The notes beneath the pieces are model-generated. The model was given only the letters and a program-made list of their open reading frames with translations. It was not told where the DNA came from and made no database searches. A stretch of 64,000 nucleotides of DNA from Orientallactaga sibirica (taxonomy: Eukaryota; Chordata; Mammalia; Rodentia; Dipodidae), in contig JAEOAD010000048.1 in assembly GCA_036365145.1 (NCBI GenBank), positions 17,553,001-17,617,000 on the forward strand, written 5' to 3'. Both the position numbers and the translations under genes were made by a program. Below, one piece after another: positions 22,156-33,440 of the stretch (position 1 is the stretch's first letter; every line of letters starts with the position of its first letter).

Positions 22156-22370
22156 TAAGTAGGGGTAGTGGCTGGGAATACGGATCCGGGGTTAGAGGCA
22201 CTGTTTGCAAAGCCTGCTGGCCCGGGTTCAATTCCCCAGCCACTTTCATAAAGCCAGATACACAAAGTGACACGTGCATCTGGCATTTGTTTGCAGTGAC
22301 AAGAGGTCCTCAAGCACTCATACACATGATGCACACGCATAGTACAAATAAATAAATATTTTTTAAAATC
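22155..22370 (+). mobile_element. Variant tRNA-derived SINE related to DIP
   Basis: The head differs from all other copies here (GGCTGGGAATACGGATCCGG, GCAAAGCCTGCTGGCCCGG) while the body is clearly DIP-like (AAGCCAGATACACAAAGTG, CATTTGTTTGCAGTGAC, AAATAAATAAATA). The B box GGTTCAATTCC is intact. Confidence 0.75.
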
Positions 22371-22413
22371 ATGGATGTTTAATAAAACTAATGTTAAAAA
22401 AACGGCAGGGAGA

Positions 22414-22582
22414 GCCAGGCGTGGTGGCACATGCCTTTAATCCCAGCACTCAGGAGGCAGAGGTAGGAGGATTGCTGAGAGTTCGAGGCCACCCTGAGAC
22501 TACATAGTTAATTCCAGGTCAGCCTGGACCAGAGTGAGACCCTACCTCACAAAACCAAAAAAAAAAAAAAAAAAAAAAAAAT
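22414..22582 (+). mobile_element. B1 SINE
   Basis: GCCAGGCGTGGTGGCACATG start, standard B1 body and a long A tail. Target duplication GGCAGGGAGA (22404-22413, 22583-22592). Confidence 0.93.
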
Positions 22583-22640
22583 GGCAGGGAGAACTGTGAT
22601 GTAACAGACATCACTCTGGGCTAATTCCTGCTGGATTTTT

Positions 22641-22908
22641 ATTTTTATTTATTTTTTTATTTTGGAGAGAGACACAGAGAAAGACAGACAGAGAGAGAGG
22701 GAGAGGGAGACAGATAGAGATGGGCGCGCTAGCAGTCTCTCAGCTGCTGTGAACGAAATCCAGATGTGTGCGCCCCCTTGTGGGCAAGTGCAGCATTGCG
22801 CCCTTGTGTCACTGAATCTGGCTAAACGTGGGACCTGGAGATTGGAACCAGGTTCTTAGGCTTAGCAGGCAGGCGCCTTAACCACTAAGCCATCTCTCCA
22901 GCCCCCCC
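22641..22908 (-). mobile_element. DIP-like SINE, subfamily A, minus strand
   Basis: Reverse copy with TTTTGGAGAGAGACACAGAG tail, the CTCF-like module and CCATCTCTCCAGCC head. Target duplication GCTGGATTTTT (22630-22640, 22909-22919). Confidence 0.9.
22769..22786 (-). promoter_or_regulatory. CTCF-like motif in SINE (-)
   Basis: The reverse complement reads TGCCCACAAGGGGGCGCA, near-consensus with an intact 3' GGCGC. Confidence 0.45.
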
Positions 22909-22919
22909 GCTGGATTTTT

Positions 22920-24689
22920 TTTTGATCCACCCGTTCAGAAGAAACCAGTTGCGGGTAGGAGTTGCTGGTAGTACCCACCTCTTTCTGCAGCCCTCCATGT
23001 CACTTGCTGTGTGCTCTGACATCCCCTGGTGCTACCTGGGAGAGCTTCCCAGCCACTCTGGTGCATGCCCAGCTTGGGGATTAGCACCCCCAGCAACTCC
23101 TTGACTGATGGCAATAAGCACCCGCAGAGAAGTGCCTTCCTCTCCCGTCTCAGGTGGTCAACGCCGACGCAAGCTCTACACAGCGCCTCAAAGGGCTACA
23201 AGACAAAGAACATGGCTGCCCACAGCGACCTCCCTCCTCCCATCCTCGCCCTTCCTGCCCTCACGTCACATTATGTTCCCAAACCCCGGCAAAGTGCGAT
23301 GACCATGTCCCCAGCTAACAGGAGTTAAGACTTGAACATCCTGTAAGGAAATACAAATTCAGCTTCTGCTTTTTCCTCCAGGCTTGACGTGACCATCACC
23401 GTGACGGAGCAGAGCAGCCATGGTGACCTACAGGAGACCTTGGCCAGCAGTCAGAGCAGAAAAACAAACAGAACCCTACAGCAGAAAGCTAACTCGCTGG
23501 CCATGGTCCCCTTGGAGGGGGAGGGACAAGAGGACCTTCCCTGAGATTCCAGTCACCACTCCCTTCCTCCTGTTGCATGTAGTTTCTACAGGAAGTGACA
23601 GATGGAAGGGGAATGGGACATTTCATTCCTGCAGCTACCCGTGAGTGACCCTGTAAGTAACCACAAGAAACTCATTTACTTTCCAAGTTGGTCTTGGCGG
23701 ACGACTCTTCCTTGGTCTATCAGCTCCCTCCCTATTTAAGGTAAATAGAGGTTTCCTTTACTTCTTCCCCCCAAACATCACACAACAAGTCTGCTACATA
23801 TCGTGAGCAGATTGCCTCTTAGAATCAGTGTTCCTCAGAAGGATGTTAGCCTGTACTCTCCCAGGTGACAAAAGCCACATCTGTGCTGGTTGCTGCTGTG
23901 CACTGGGACAGGCATGCTCCTGAGCCAGCAAGCAGGCCACGAGAAGTCCCCTCAGGACAGGGAGGTGCTTATCAGGACCCTGAGAATGCCCAGGTCACTG
24001 GGGTCACTAGCTTAGTACCGCAGAGACCTGTGCAGCCAAAGGCTGAGCTCACTTTGCTGGACTTGACTCCAAGCCCTGGGCACAGAGTCCTGCTTGTCAC
24101 AGCCTGCCTAAGTGGCCTGGCTCCTTCCTGTTTGAGGAAATCCCTGCTTAGCCAGGACACAAATTCCACAGTGGGTGTGTCAAGCTCCCCTTGCCCAGCC
24201 AGCAGCCTTATCCATTTGAAAAGAGACTGGTGGATCCTTGGCAGACAGGGATGAGGGACACGCGATGCCTTCTCAGAAGCCCTGGCCTTAGAGCCAGGCA
24301 GACAGTTCAGTTTGTGGGCTCACTATGCCTGCAATGGTCCTCCAAGGTCACCTGGCAAGTGACGGTGGTGCTGCCTACTGCGAATTCTCTCAAGCCTCAT
24401 AGTTCTTAACTCTGGCTCCCAAGCCTTCAAAGCAGGTATCAACATTGCCCCCAAAGGTTCCAGTGAGTAGGAGCCTAACTGTCCCTTAACATATGGGGTG
24501 AGGAGACCTTCAAGCTCTATAACCCCAGGCCAGATGCCAACATTGTCTGGCACTTGACTATGTTTCACTCAAAGAATTCGATCGATCAGCTGGTGAAGAA
24601 ATTGCTCAAGAAGTCTTAAAAATCTCCTTTTCAGGACAAGAAGACACAAAGCTGCCGGAGCCAGGCCTTACAGAATCAGAAACCCTGGT
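22920..24689. other. Unique sequence
   Basis: About 1.8 kb with no recognised repeat. Open frames (for example 23865-24254 on plus) are uninterrupted by chance only; no family similarity or splice sites framing them. No gene called. Confidence 0.45.
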
Positions 24690-25062
24690 GCGGTGGTGTG
24701 AATCAGGTGTCCCCCATAAACTCAAGTGCTCCAAAGGCTTGATCCCCAGCTGAGGGCAATTTGCGAGGTGGAGCCTTGCTGGAGGAGGTGTGTTGCTGGG
24801 GGTGAACCCTGATGGTTTACTAGCCTTTAGCTTGCCAGTGTGAGTTTGGCCCACTCTCCTGCCACCATTTCCGCCTGCTGTGGCAGACGTGATGTCCAGC
24901 CTCTGCTCGTGCCAGGCCTTTCCTCTGCCTTCCTGGAGCTTTCCCCTTGTGACTTAAGCCAAATAAATCCATTCCTCCCAGAAGCTGCGTCTGCTGTAGT
25001 GCTTTGTCCCAGCAATGAAAAGCTAACTGCAACACCAGACCTGAAAAATCAACTACAACACC
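24690..25062 (+). mobile_element. ORR1-like MaLR solo LTR
   Basis: GTGGTGTGAATCAGGTGTCC, CCCCATAAACTCAAGTGCTC, TGGAGGAGGTGTGTTGCTGG, AAGCCAAATAAATCC and AGCAATGAAAAGCTAACTGC follow the ORR1 LTR from start to AATAAA region to end. Confidence 0.8.
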
Positions 25063-25073
25063 AGGCCTGGCCA

Positions 25074-25116
25074 AGTTTTTGTTTGTTTGTTTGTTTGTTT
25101 GTTTGTTTGTTTGTTT
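25074..25116 (+). repeat. (GTTT)n microsatellite
   Basis: About nine GTTT units beside the LTR end. Confidence 0.95.
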
Positions 25117-26295
25117 TTTCAGTAAAACACAGGGGAAGGAGCTTCAGGCTTCATTCAGGCCAGCTTCTAGCAGGGCTAAGCTGACCCTGTTGAGAATCAT
25201 TTCCACATCTCTCCTCTCAGAGCCCTGACCCTCCAACCTTCCGGAGTCACTTACTATTCCTCTGGTTTGCAAAGAGCAAATCCACCAAAAAAGGGGATCA
25301 AATTGTGTCCCCCCACTTCAGTCTCACACCGCACAGAAAGGAGATACTGGAGAGGCCAGGCCAGGGCCCTCCTCAGAGAGTTGTTAGGTGCTGGGGATGG
25401 TGCGGCGTGGGGGTCCCTATCCTTCATGGAGCCTTCTCCAGCCACAGTGACCTATCCGGTGTCTGGAACACAGTGGGAGGTCACCCATGGGTTTGCCAGA
25501 TGGCCAGAATGCGTGTCCCTGAAGGCAGTTTCCTAGTTTCTGCCTCAGAAAGCTGCCACAGATCACAGGCAGACCTGCCACCACCCGCTGGAGGAAAGAA
25601 GGCAGGACACAGGACGCTGACGGGGCTGTTGGACTGAGGACTCACTCCTGGCTCAGCCTGAAAACGGAAAACATTCCACATCTTCTCTTGCAATTACATA
25701 AAAAGGCAGCTAAACCCCATGCGAGCTTAGATTTGGCATTTCAGTTTCTGATCCAACAAATCGCCCATTATCCTCTCTCCCCTCTGCTCCCCCATCCCCC
25801 CACCCCCAATTTGCAGGACCTCTGAGGATGCTCTGGAGCTTTCCAAAGGGGACATCTGGTGAGCGGCTTCTCCTAAACGGCTTTGACAATAAAAGTCCCA
25901 GCCACCATGAGCCATCGGGCAGGAGACAGGAAGTGGGGGATTCCACCTGCCACTGTAATGACTGGAGGTGGTGCCCTATGGCAATACCTCTGACCCATCC
26001 TGGCCAGCTGAAGAACAGAGGCTTAATACAGCCTGGGGTCTTCTTTGAGGAGAACCATACCTGGAGTGAGCTTTGAGCCACCACGGAGGGCAGGAGCACT
26101 GGGGATGGCAAGGGGGCCCAACGAGCCGTCTTTGTAAACACACTTGGTCTTCACCGTCCCTGGGCCTCCCGGCCCCCACACTGTGATGAAAGCACAGCAA
26201 GGGACACGTGTGTGGCTGTCATGGCTGTCATGTCTCTCTTACCAGATGCCCCTTCTTTGATAAGCAAACCCACAGGCATTTTGCTTTGTTTTGTT
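25117..26295. other. Unique sequence
   Basis: No gene supported. A C-rich tract (CCCCATCCCCCCACCCCC) lies near 25790-25807. Confidence 0.45.
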
Positions 26296-26415
26296 TAGTT
26301 TTTTTTTTTTCCTGAAGTAAGGTTTCCATTCTAAATCCCAGCCCACTCTGGCCTGGAACTCTCAATCCTCCTGCCTCAGCTTTCCAGGTGTCGCAATGTC
26401 AGACACGTTGCACCA
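26296..26415 (-). mobile_element. Old B1 SINE, minus strand
   Basis: Poly(T), then AAGGTTTCCATTCTAAATCC, CTGGCCTGGAACTCTCAATC, CTCCTGCCTCAGC and a degraded end, matching reversed B1. Confidence 0.7.
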
Positions 26416-26840
26416 TGCACAGGTTCCCCCGCAGTATTCTGGGCACACTGCCTTCCCCAGGAGAAAGACCACAACGGTTCACCACTGCAGGACCACGCGG
26501 CCTGCTCACCTCCTTTCCTAGCCCAGTGGATTCTAAGTCCAGGCCTTCATCTCTTCCTGTCTCCCAGAGAAATGGGGGCAGGGACAAGGGAAAGGATGGC
26601 ACCAACACATGATGTTTCCATACTAAGTATGTTCAAAAAAAATAAAAGGGTCCAGTCCCTTCACCCCAGGGGTCCTCTCCTCCTGGCCCCTCCCACAGGC
26701 TTGCTTTCTTCCTTCCCTGTAGCCTGACCATCCAGGACTGCTGGTCAAAACCCAGACAAAGTCCAGAATCCTTTTGGGGTGGGGCAGGCAGGGGCCTTGG
26801 ACCAAGACCACATGAGTACATGGTCACATAAGAAGACGTT
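26416..26840. other. Unique sequence
   Basis: Nothing recognised. Confidence 0.4.
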
Positions 26841-26842
26841 GG

Positions 26843-27085
26843 GGGCTGGAGAGATGGCTCAGTGGTTAAGGCACTTGCTTGCCAAGCCTAAGGACCCGCG
26901 TTTGACTCTCCAGATCCCACGTAAGCCAGACACACAAAGGTGAGGCGAGCACAAGGTCGCACATGCCCACTAGGTGATGCAAGCATCTGGAGTTCAATTG
27001 CAGTGGCTGAGGTCCTGGTGTGCCAATTCTCTCCCTCCCTCTCTCTGCCTAAAGCATAAATAAAATAATTAAATTAAAACAAAAA
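26843..27085 (+). mobile_element. DIP-like SINE, subfamily C
   Basis: Head GGGCTGGAGAGATGGCTCAG, then the C-specific stretch GTGAGGCGAGCACAAGGTCG and CCCACTAGGTGATGCAAGC, and an AAATAAAATAATTAAATTAA tail. First of a tandem pair. Confidence 0.85.
26964..26981 (+). promoter_or_regulatory. CTCF-like motif in SINE (+)
   Basis: TGCCCACTAGGTGATGCA fits the CTCF core CCASYAGRKGGC with changes in its last part. Confidence 0.3.
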
Positions 27086-27102
27086 AGAAAAAGAAAACTT
27101 TG

Positions 27103-27330
27103 GGGGCTAGAGAGATGGCTCAGTGGTCAAGGGATAAGCCTGCAAAGCCCAAGGACCCAGGTTCAATTCTCCAGGTCCCACGTAAGCCAGATGCACATGG
27201 TGGCACATGTAAATGGAGTTCGTTTGTGATGGCTAGAGGCTCTGGCATGCCAGTCTCTCTCTCTCTCTCTCTTCCTCCTTTTGTCTGTCATAAATAATAA
27301 ATAAATAAATAAAAAGAAATCTTAAGAAAA
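27103..27330 (+). mobile_element. DIP-like SINE, subfamily B
   Basis: Head GGGGCTAGAGAGATGGCTCA, B body and a TAAATAATAAATAAATAAAT tail. Second of the pair. The related strings ACGTTGGGGG, ACTTTGGGGG and ACGACTTTG flank the two SINEs. Confidence 0.85.
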
Positions 27331-28204
27331 AAGAAGAAGACGACTTTGTATAATTAGGTATTGTGCTCTGTAGGGGTGGTGGTTGCTGTTTGATCTGCCC
27401 CAGTCTGGAAATCACCTGTGACTTCAATGGAGGGAGTCCTTGAGGGTCTGACCATCACCACTCCAGAAGACCTTCCACCTGAGCCAGACCAGGAGGGCCT
27501 TTCCTGAAGCTTTCCCCACTGTAACTGGGAAGAGGGTGTCTTCATTGCTAACCTGTGTGGCCAGGAGCATGAGAAAGAGGAAGTTACAGTGTGGTGGACA
27601 GGAGACCCTGAGCCTGGTCCTAACTGGCCCTGGGGTTCAGCAGCCCCAGATCACACAACTCAGCTGGCTTGCGCTGGCCTCCAGTGCTGCTTGGGAGCCC
27701 AAGCTGCTCCCTCTGACATCCTCACCTTCAGGTTCCCCCGACTAGCATAGCTAGGACAGGGCTCTGGGGCCAGGGGCTAAGGTGAATCTCACCAGGCAAT
27801 TACAGTCAAGGTCTTACACTAGGGGCAGAGTTCCACATCTCTAAGATGGTCACAGGCGCCTCAGGGTCTCTGAGTGCCTTCCAAATCCTGAGGGGCTCAT
27901 GACGAAGGTGCTGCACCCGGGTCCTTCCGCGGCACTATCATTAGGCCACAGGTGAGTGGCTTGACCTCTCTGAGTCACTTCCTCCCCTGCAAATTTCAGA
28001 TAGTAATGGCTGTGCCCTCAGAGAAAGACAGAACGATTCCAGGCCTGCTACACTGCAGCACGGTGTCTGGCATGAGAGAGGGAGAGTGTGCACTTTGCCT
28101 GTGAACTGAACTAGCTGTGGGAGTATTTGATGTCCATCCCCACCCACCTAGTAGTCCCACCAACATCACGAGCAGATGTCAGTCCTGGTCATTGCTACAG
28201 GAAA
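27331..28204. other. Unique sequence with a MIR trace
   Basis: GGTGAGTGGCTTGACCTCTC (27951-27970) followed by TGAGTCACTTCCTCCCC and GATAGTAATGGCTGTGCC resembles MIR. Otherwise nothing recognised. Confidence 0.4.
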
Positions 28205-28570
28205 AGATCCGAATTAAACAACTTCAAGGAGGAAAGGTTTGTCTCAGGCCATGGTCACTGAGCTCGGTCACTGCTGTTGCTGACGTGTGATGAGGCACGT
28301 CATCATAGCGGGGAACATGCAGGACTGTTAGGGTTGTGGTGGCCAGGAAGCAGAGAGACAGGAAGGAACCAGGGCAGAATATAGCCTTCAAAGTCATGGC
28401 CCCAGACCTTCAAACTCCTCCATGCAGGTCCCACCTCTTAACAGTCCACTCAATATCAACCCATTGGGGGGTAAGTCCATTGATGGAAGCTAGCCTCCTA
28501 TGACCCAACCACCTCTCACCCAGTCAGCTGGGGGCCAGACTTGCACCAATGAGTTTTATATAGACACTTC
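28205..28570 (-). mobile_element. MaLR-type LTR, minus strand
   Basis: GAGGAAAGGTTTGTCTCAGG, CAGGAAGGAACCAGGGCAGA, CATGCAGGTCCCACCTCTTA and AATATCAACCCATTGGGG parallel the LTR at 42.1-42.45 kb. Confidence 0.55.
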
Positions 28571-28599
28571 ACATGTGAACAATACAGCATCCTTTCCCT

Positions 28600-28881
28600 T
28601 TCTTCTCTCTCTCTCTCTGCCTCTCCCTCCTTCTCTTCTCACACACACATATACATACATACACTTGTCTGCTCACTGCTCATGTGTACACACACACAAT
28701 CCATATACATACACATGGTCTCACATATACATATGCACATGTACATACAGTGCGTGCCCATGTGCATGCAGCACACATGTTGATACACTCACACCTATGT
28801 AAATCACTTACACACATGCTTTCACAAGATACCACCCAATGTTCCCGCACCCTCACATTCTCATACACATACATACCCTAC

Positions 28882-28929
<48 letters not shown>

Positions 28930-28945
28930 TACACACACACACAAG
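28600..28945 (+). repeat. CT/CA/TA-rich simple-sequence region
   Basis: (CT)n, ACACATATACATACATACAC-type and (CA)n blocks alternate with short unique spacers. Peptides read from it are not genes. Confidence 0.85.
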
Positions 28946-29788
28946 GAGATGCGTACAAAAGTGAGCTCACGACCAGACTCACAGTGACATAAGATACACT
29001 CAGCCCTCTCAGATGCCCCCTCCTCCCCGTCATCTCAGCTGCTAAGTCCCCATCTCTGGAGCCAGTTTTATGGCCTGGTAACAAACTTCCTTCTAGTCAT
29101 GGGGTTAATGGTGAGGTTCTGACGCAACCTCAGCACAGACAGGCAGCAGACAGTGGGCGGGGCTAGAGCAGAGGCTCCAGGGCCCAGAACCAGCCACATC
29201 ATCACTCACCAGACCCAGGCAGGAGGGGAATGACGAAGAAATACGAATTTCTCCATCCCAGATATAAAAACCATCATATATTCTTCTAATATCTGCTCTC
29301 AATTTCCTCCCAAATTAATGGACTTTCCATCCATAATGTATGGATTTGGTTTTCTGCTCACAGTCCTCTGATACACAGACAATCTGCAGTGACTGGCTTC
29401 CTAGGTCAACAGGGCCTGAGGTGGCCCCCACCCCGCTTTTTATCCGCTTTTTATAAATTCACTTCTTTATAATACCTCACTTTTTTTTATTCTTACAGCT
29501 GCCTGCATAAAGTCTAGATTCACTAAGAATGTGTGGGTAGAAAGCCTCTGCCCCCCTTCTGAAAGTAGACAGGGTCTCTGGTCTCCTTATTCAGGGCTTG
29601 AAACAGGCTGGGGAGCAAGCAAAGCTGAGAACCTTCTCCCTGAGGTAGGGGTCTCCCCTGAGCCTGGGGTACAGGGCCTCCCTAGGACACTGGCTAATCC
29701 TGGGGTCATCATGCTTAAGGACAAGTGGGGAACATGATTTTCAGGATGCAGGCCTGACCAGACCCCCTTAACCCCTCTCCATGTGACA
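28946..29788. other. Unique sequence
   Basis: No gene or named repeat. Confidence 0.4.
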
Positions 29789-29789
29789 T

Positions 29790-30350
29790 CTGTCAGGATG
29801 CCACAACTGGGAAACTTTAAACAACAGCTGTTTATTTCTATTTTTATTTATTTATTTGAGAGAGAGAGAGATACAGAGCCAGGCAGGTAGAAAGAGAAAG
29901 AGAGATAATGGGCGTGCCAGGGTCTACAGCCACTACAAATGAACTCCAGATACGTGCGCCCCCTTATACACCTAGCTTACATGGATCCTGGGGAATCAAA
30001 CCGTGGTCCTTTGGTTTTGCAGGCAAGTGCCTTAACCACTTAGCCATCTCTCCAGCCCAACAGCTATTTATCTCTTACAGTTCTAGAGGCTGGAGGTCCA
30101 AGTTCAAGGTATCAGTAACACAGTGACTGGTGGGGATTGTTCCTGGTCCACAGACAGCCATGTCTCTGAATTCTTACATGTACAAGAGGGTGAGCTTGCC
30201 TTCACAGGGGCACCAATTCCACCCAGAAAAGGCCCCATGACTGTAACCTAATCATTTCTCAAAGGCTTATCTCCTAATACAATCACCTTGAGGGTTAGGA
30301 TCTCAGCATACAAATATGGGGAGATACAAATGTTCAGCTAACAGTACCAT
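29790..30350 (-). mobile_element. MLT1-type MaLR LTR, minus strand, with nested SINE
   Basis: GTCAGGATGCCACAACTGGG, then after the SINE ACAGTTCTAGAGGCTGGAGG, AGACAGCCATG, GACTGTAACCTAATCATTTC and AATACAATCACCTTGAGGG are close to the MLT1 LTR read backwards. Confidence 0.75.
29836..30057 (-). mobile_element. DIP-like SINE, subfamily B, minus strand
   Basis: ATTTATTTATTTGAGAGAGA tail, B body and CCATCTCTCCAGCC head. Target duplication CAACAGCTGTTTA/CAACAGCTATTTA (29822, 30058). Confidence 0.87.
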
Positions 30351-30848
30351 CTAAGAGACACGTATGGTGAGTCACTGGTCTTCTAGAACCCTCCTTTGTG
30401 CATGATGTTCACAACCCTCTGAGCACTTCCTTGCCTGTGCAGGTTCCTGAAGCACTGGACTCTGCAAAGATGCCACCATGGTCAATCCTCCACAGCACTT
30501 GGGACCAAAGACTAGCCTCCTCAATTCAGTTTGAGCAGCTGGCACACCCCTTAACCATCATCTCAACCTACTCACCCAAGGGCATCCCTTTGAAGCTTAC
30601 AGCTGATTCAAGTCTGCCTCAGGAAGAGCCACAAGACCTAACTAATTGGGTCTTTCAGCATTTGGGCCACCTGCAGACACAATCCCTGGCCCTGCAAGGC
30701 CATGCCTGTCACCTCAGATGCAGCCACATTGCCTCCTTGGAGCTACTGTGACAGGTCAGGGACCTTCCTACCTCTGCTTGACCTTGCCCTCTGCTTGGCC
30801 CTGGTTCTCAACCAGGAAACCAGGAAACCAGGAGGCACCTGGCAAGCT
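30351..30848. other. Unique sequence
   Basis: A 117-codon open frame (30398-30751) lies here. It has no recognisable domain, no splice context and no repeat identity, so I treat it as chance. Confidence 0.4.
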
Positions 30849-30860
30849 CTAGAGACTTTT

Positions 30861-30865
30861 GTTTT

Positions 30866-30896
<31 letters not shown>

Positions 30897-31036
30897 TTTT
30901 GAGGTAGGGTTTCACTCTGGTCCAGGCAGACCTGGAATTAACTATGTAGTCTCAGGGTGGCCTCAAACTCACGGTGGTCCTCCTACCTCTGCCTCCCAAG
31001 TGCTGGGATTAAAGGCGTGCGCCACCATGCCTGGCT
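30861..31036 (-). mobile_element. B1 SINE, minus strand
   Basis: (GTTTT)n/poly(T), GAGGTAGGGTTTCACTCTGG, CTCCCAAGTGCTGGGATTAA and GCCACCATGCCTGGC. Imperfect target duplication TCTAGAGACTTTT/TCTAGAGATTTTT (30848, 31037). Confidence 0.92.
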
Positions 31037-31050
31037 TCTAGAGATTTTTT

Positions 31051-31275
31051 TAAGATTTTATTTTTATTTATTTGTTAGAGATAGACAGAGGGATAGAGAG
31101 AAATAGAGAATGAGAATGGGCACACCAGGGCCTCTAGCCACTGCAAACGAACTCCAGACACATGTGCCACCATGTGCATCTGGCTTACATGGGACCTGGA
31201 GAATCAAACCTGGGTCCTGGGTCCTGGGTCCTTCACAGGCATGCACCTTAACCACTAAGCCATCTCTCCAAGCCC
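31051..31275 (-). mobile_element. DIP-like SINE, subfamily B, minus strand
   Basis: TTTTATTTTTATTTATTTGT tail, B body with a short GGGTCCT triplication near 31212-31231, and the CCATCTCTCCAAGCCC head. TAGAGATTTTTTT flanks both ends. Confidence 0.85.
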
Positions 31276-31283
31276 TGTAGAGA

Positions 31284-31400
31284 TTTTTTTTTTGAGATAA
31301 TATCTCACTCTGTAGCCCAGGCTGGCCTGTAACTCACAATCCTCCTGCCTCAACCCTCTAATAACTGGAATTATAGGCAAGGGTATCATGTCCAATCTGA
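31284..31400 (-). mobile_element. Old B1 SINE, minus strand
   Basis: GAGATAATATCTCACTCTGT, AGCCCAGGCTGGCCTGTAAC, CTCCTGCCTCAACCCTCTAA and GGAATTATAGGC read as a diverged reversed B1. Confidence 0.75.
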
Positions 31401-31409
31401 CAACACATT

Positions 31410-31590
31410 CTTTTTTAATATTTATTTATTTTGAGAGAGAAAGAGAACAAATAGGCATGCTACAGCCTCCTGCTATTGCAAATGAAGTCCAGGCACATGC
31501 ACCACTCTATTCATTTGGCTTTATGTGGGAATCAAACCCAGACCATCGTGCTTTGCAAACAAGCACCGACAAGCTCTCTAGCTCCCTGTC
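31410..31590 (-). mobile_element. Diverged DIP-like SINE, minus strand
   Basis: ATATTTATTTATTTTGAGAG, TGCAAATGAAGTCCAGGCAC, TGGCTTTATGTGGGAATCAA and TTTGCAAACAAGCACC match an old B copy. Confidence 0.75.
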
Positions 31591-31669
31591 AATGCATTGT
31601 TATCACAACGGAGGGAATATTACTGGCATCTACTGAGTAGAAACAAAGATGCTGATAAATGTCCTCTAA

Positions 31670-31992
31670 TGGAGAGCTTGGAAGTGCTTCCCGCCCAAGT
31701 GTGAAGTCCTGAGACCACCTGAGTTTGATTCTCCAATACCCATGTAAATAGCTGGGCATGGCCACATAGCTGTCACCGCAGTCCCATGGGGAATGGAGAC
31801 TGGAAAATCACCGGGGCTCACGGAAACGGGAAGCTCCAGAGCCAGCGAGAAACTCTGTCTCAAGGAAACAAGGATAAGAGATGACGTCAGGAGTCATCCA
31901 ACATTCTCTTCTGCCCCCCCCCCACACACACCTATAGGGTACACACGTCTGCACACACTACATAAGCACACTGTACATATGCCACACAACAC
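31670..31992 (+). mobile_element. B4 SINE (ID/B1 fusion)
   Basis: GAGAGCTTGGAAGTGCTTCC, GAGTTTGATTCTCCAATACC, GCTGGGCATGGCCACATAGC, GAAACTCTGTCTCAAGG and a CACACACAC-rich tail follow B4 order. Confidence 0.65.
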
Positions 31993-32561
31993 ATGTAAAA
32001 AAATGCACATAATGGCCCCAACTCCCTAGCACAGAGGGTGACAATGAGGGCTGGGGTGACAGAGAAAGCTTCCTGGGCAGAGCTGGAGCTGTGTCTGACA
32101 CATGAAGAAGGTTGACAGGCAAAAAAGCAATGTGGCAATGGGAATGATAGGGGAGATGGGGAGCAGAGGCCCAGGACCAGACCACCTGACAGAGTCCTGC
32201 TCAGGACACAGAAAGTTCAGATAAGCACCAAAGGCTGTGGGCACCTGACGGCCTTCCCCTGTGTGGACCAATCATTGCTTCTAGGGCAGAGGGGATGCCC
32301 ATGGATTGGAGCTGGACGCCAGGCTCAGCCTCCCAGGCTTGGGCCTAGGACAGCTTCCAACCCACAGCCTGCACCTCCACCACTGTCCTTCACACTGCAG
32401 TCTCCCCACAGAACAACCTTGGCCTGAAGAACTAGGTGCTGGAGGGGGCAGAGAAGAGGAAAGGGAAGGAGGAGAACATGAAGGAGCAAGGAGCATGTCT
32501 CCCTCCCTGGCTTGCCACTCTCCTGAGCACACTTCCATGGGCCTGCTTTGATCTCTTCATC
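31993..32561. other. Unique sequence
   Basis: No feature recognised. Confidence 0.4.
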
Positions 32562-32890
32562 TACTGAGCACCAGCTGTGTGCAAGGCTCTCTGAGGTCCT
32601 CTGGAGACAGAGCGGCCATATTGGAAGAGGGCAAACTAATTCTGTGGCTGCTGTGGTGACGTGGAACATCTCCAGCAGACACTGTCCCACGCATGTTCCG
32701 TGTGTAGACTCTTTCCTTCCTTCCACCACTGCATGGCGTGAGTGCTATTAGTATTCACAGACAAGGAAACAGAGGCAGGGAGAGGCTCCGTGAGTTGTCC
32801 AAGGCCTCACAGTTGTGAGCACTCGACCTGGATTTGAACCTATGCAGCCGGCTCTGCAGTCCATGCTCCCGGTTCCCATGTCCTCCGACT
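32562..32890 (+). mobile_element. MIR element
   Basis: CTACTGAGCACCAGCTGTGT at the left and AGACAAGGAAACAGAGGCAG, GAGAGGCTCCGTGAGTTGTC, CAAGGCCTCACAG and CCTGGATTTGAACCTATGCA at the right give the whole MIR order, with an unrelated middle. Confidence 0.75.
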
Positions 32891-32934
32891 CTTCAAAAGT
32901 GACACTGGAACTTGACCTTGTAAAATGACGCCAT

Positions 32935-33440
32935 GGATTGGACCTTGAGTGTCTCCCAATGGCCTGTGGGTTGAAGGTTTGTCCATAGCCTGTGGTGGGA
33001 TTGTTGGGGGGAGGAAGTGGAACTTTCAGATCTCAAAATTCTCTTTCTTTCTCTCTCCCTCCCCACCTTTCCATCTGCCCCTTTCCATCACCAGATATGA
33101 ATGGGTCTCACCACACCCTCTTGTCATGTATTATTCCATCCAATGTGCAAAGCAGAAGGTCCTAGCCGGTGGCCCACGCCTTTAATCCCAGCACTTGGGA
33201 GGCAGAGGTAGGAGGATCGCCATGAGTTCGAGGCCACCCTGAGACTACATAGTGAATTCCAGGTCAGCCTGAGCTTGAGTGAGGCCCTACCTCAAAAAAA
33301 CAAAAAAAAAAATAAATAAAAAAAGAAAGTCCAAGTGATCATGGGCTGAAACCTCTGAAACTAGGAGCCAAAAATCAACCATGGAATGTTGATTAGTTCA
33401 GGTATTTTGTCATAGTGATGGGAAGCTGACACAGATGGGT
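32935..33440 (+). mobile_element. MaLR-type LTR with nested B1
   Basis: TTGGACCTTGAGTGTCTCCC, GGTTGAAGGTTTGTCC, CTCTGAAACTAGGAGCCAAA and TATTTTGTCATAGTGATGGG follow rodent MaLR LTR layout. B1 splits it. Confidence 0.65.
33166..33325 (+). mobile_element. B1 SINE
   Basis: AGCCGGTGGCCCACGCCTTT start, full B1 body and A-rich tail. Near-duplication AGAAGGTCC/AGAAAGTCC at its ends. Confidence 0.92.

Noticed and set aside
28600..28945. CRISPR-like alternation of repeats and spacers
   Set aside because: The repeats are CA, CT and ACAT microsatellite units, in a mammalian genome; not CRISPR.
30398..30751. 117-codon plus-strand frame
   Set aside because: No domain, no splice sites and codon use like non-coding DNA.
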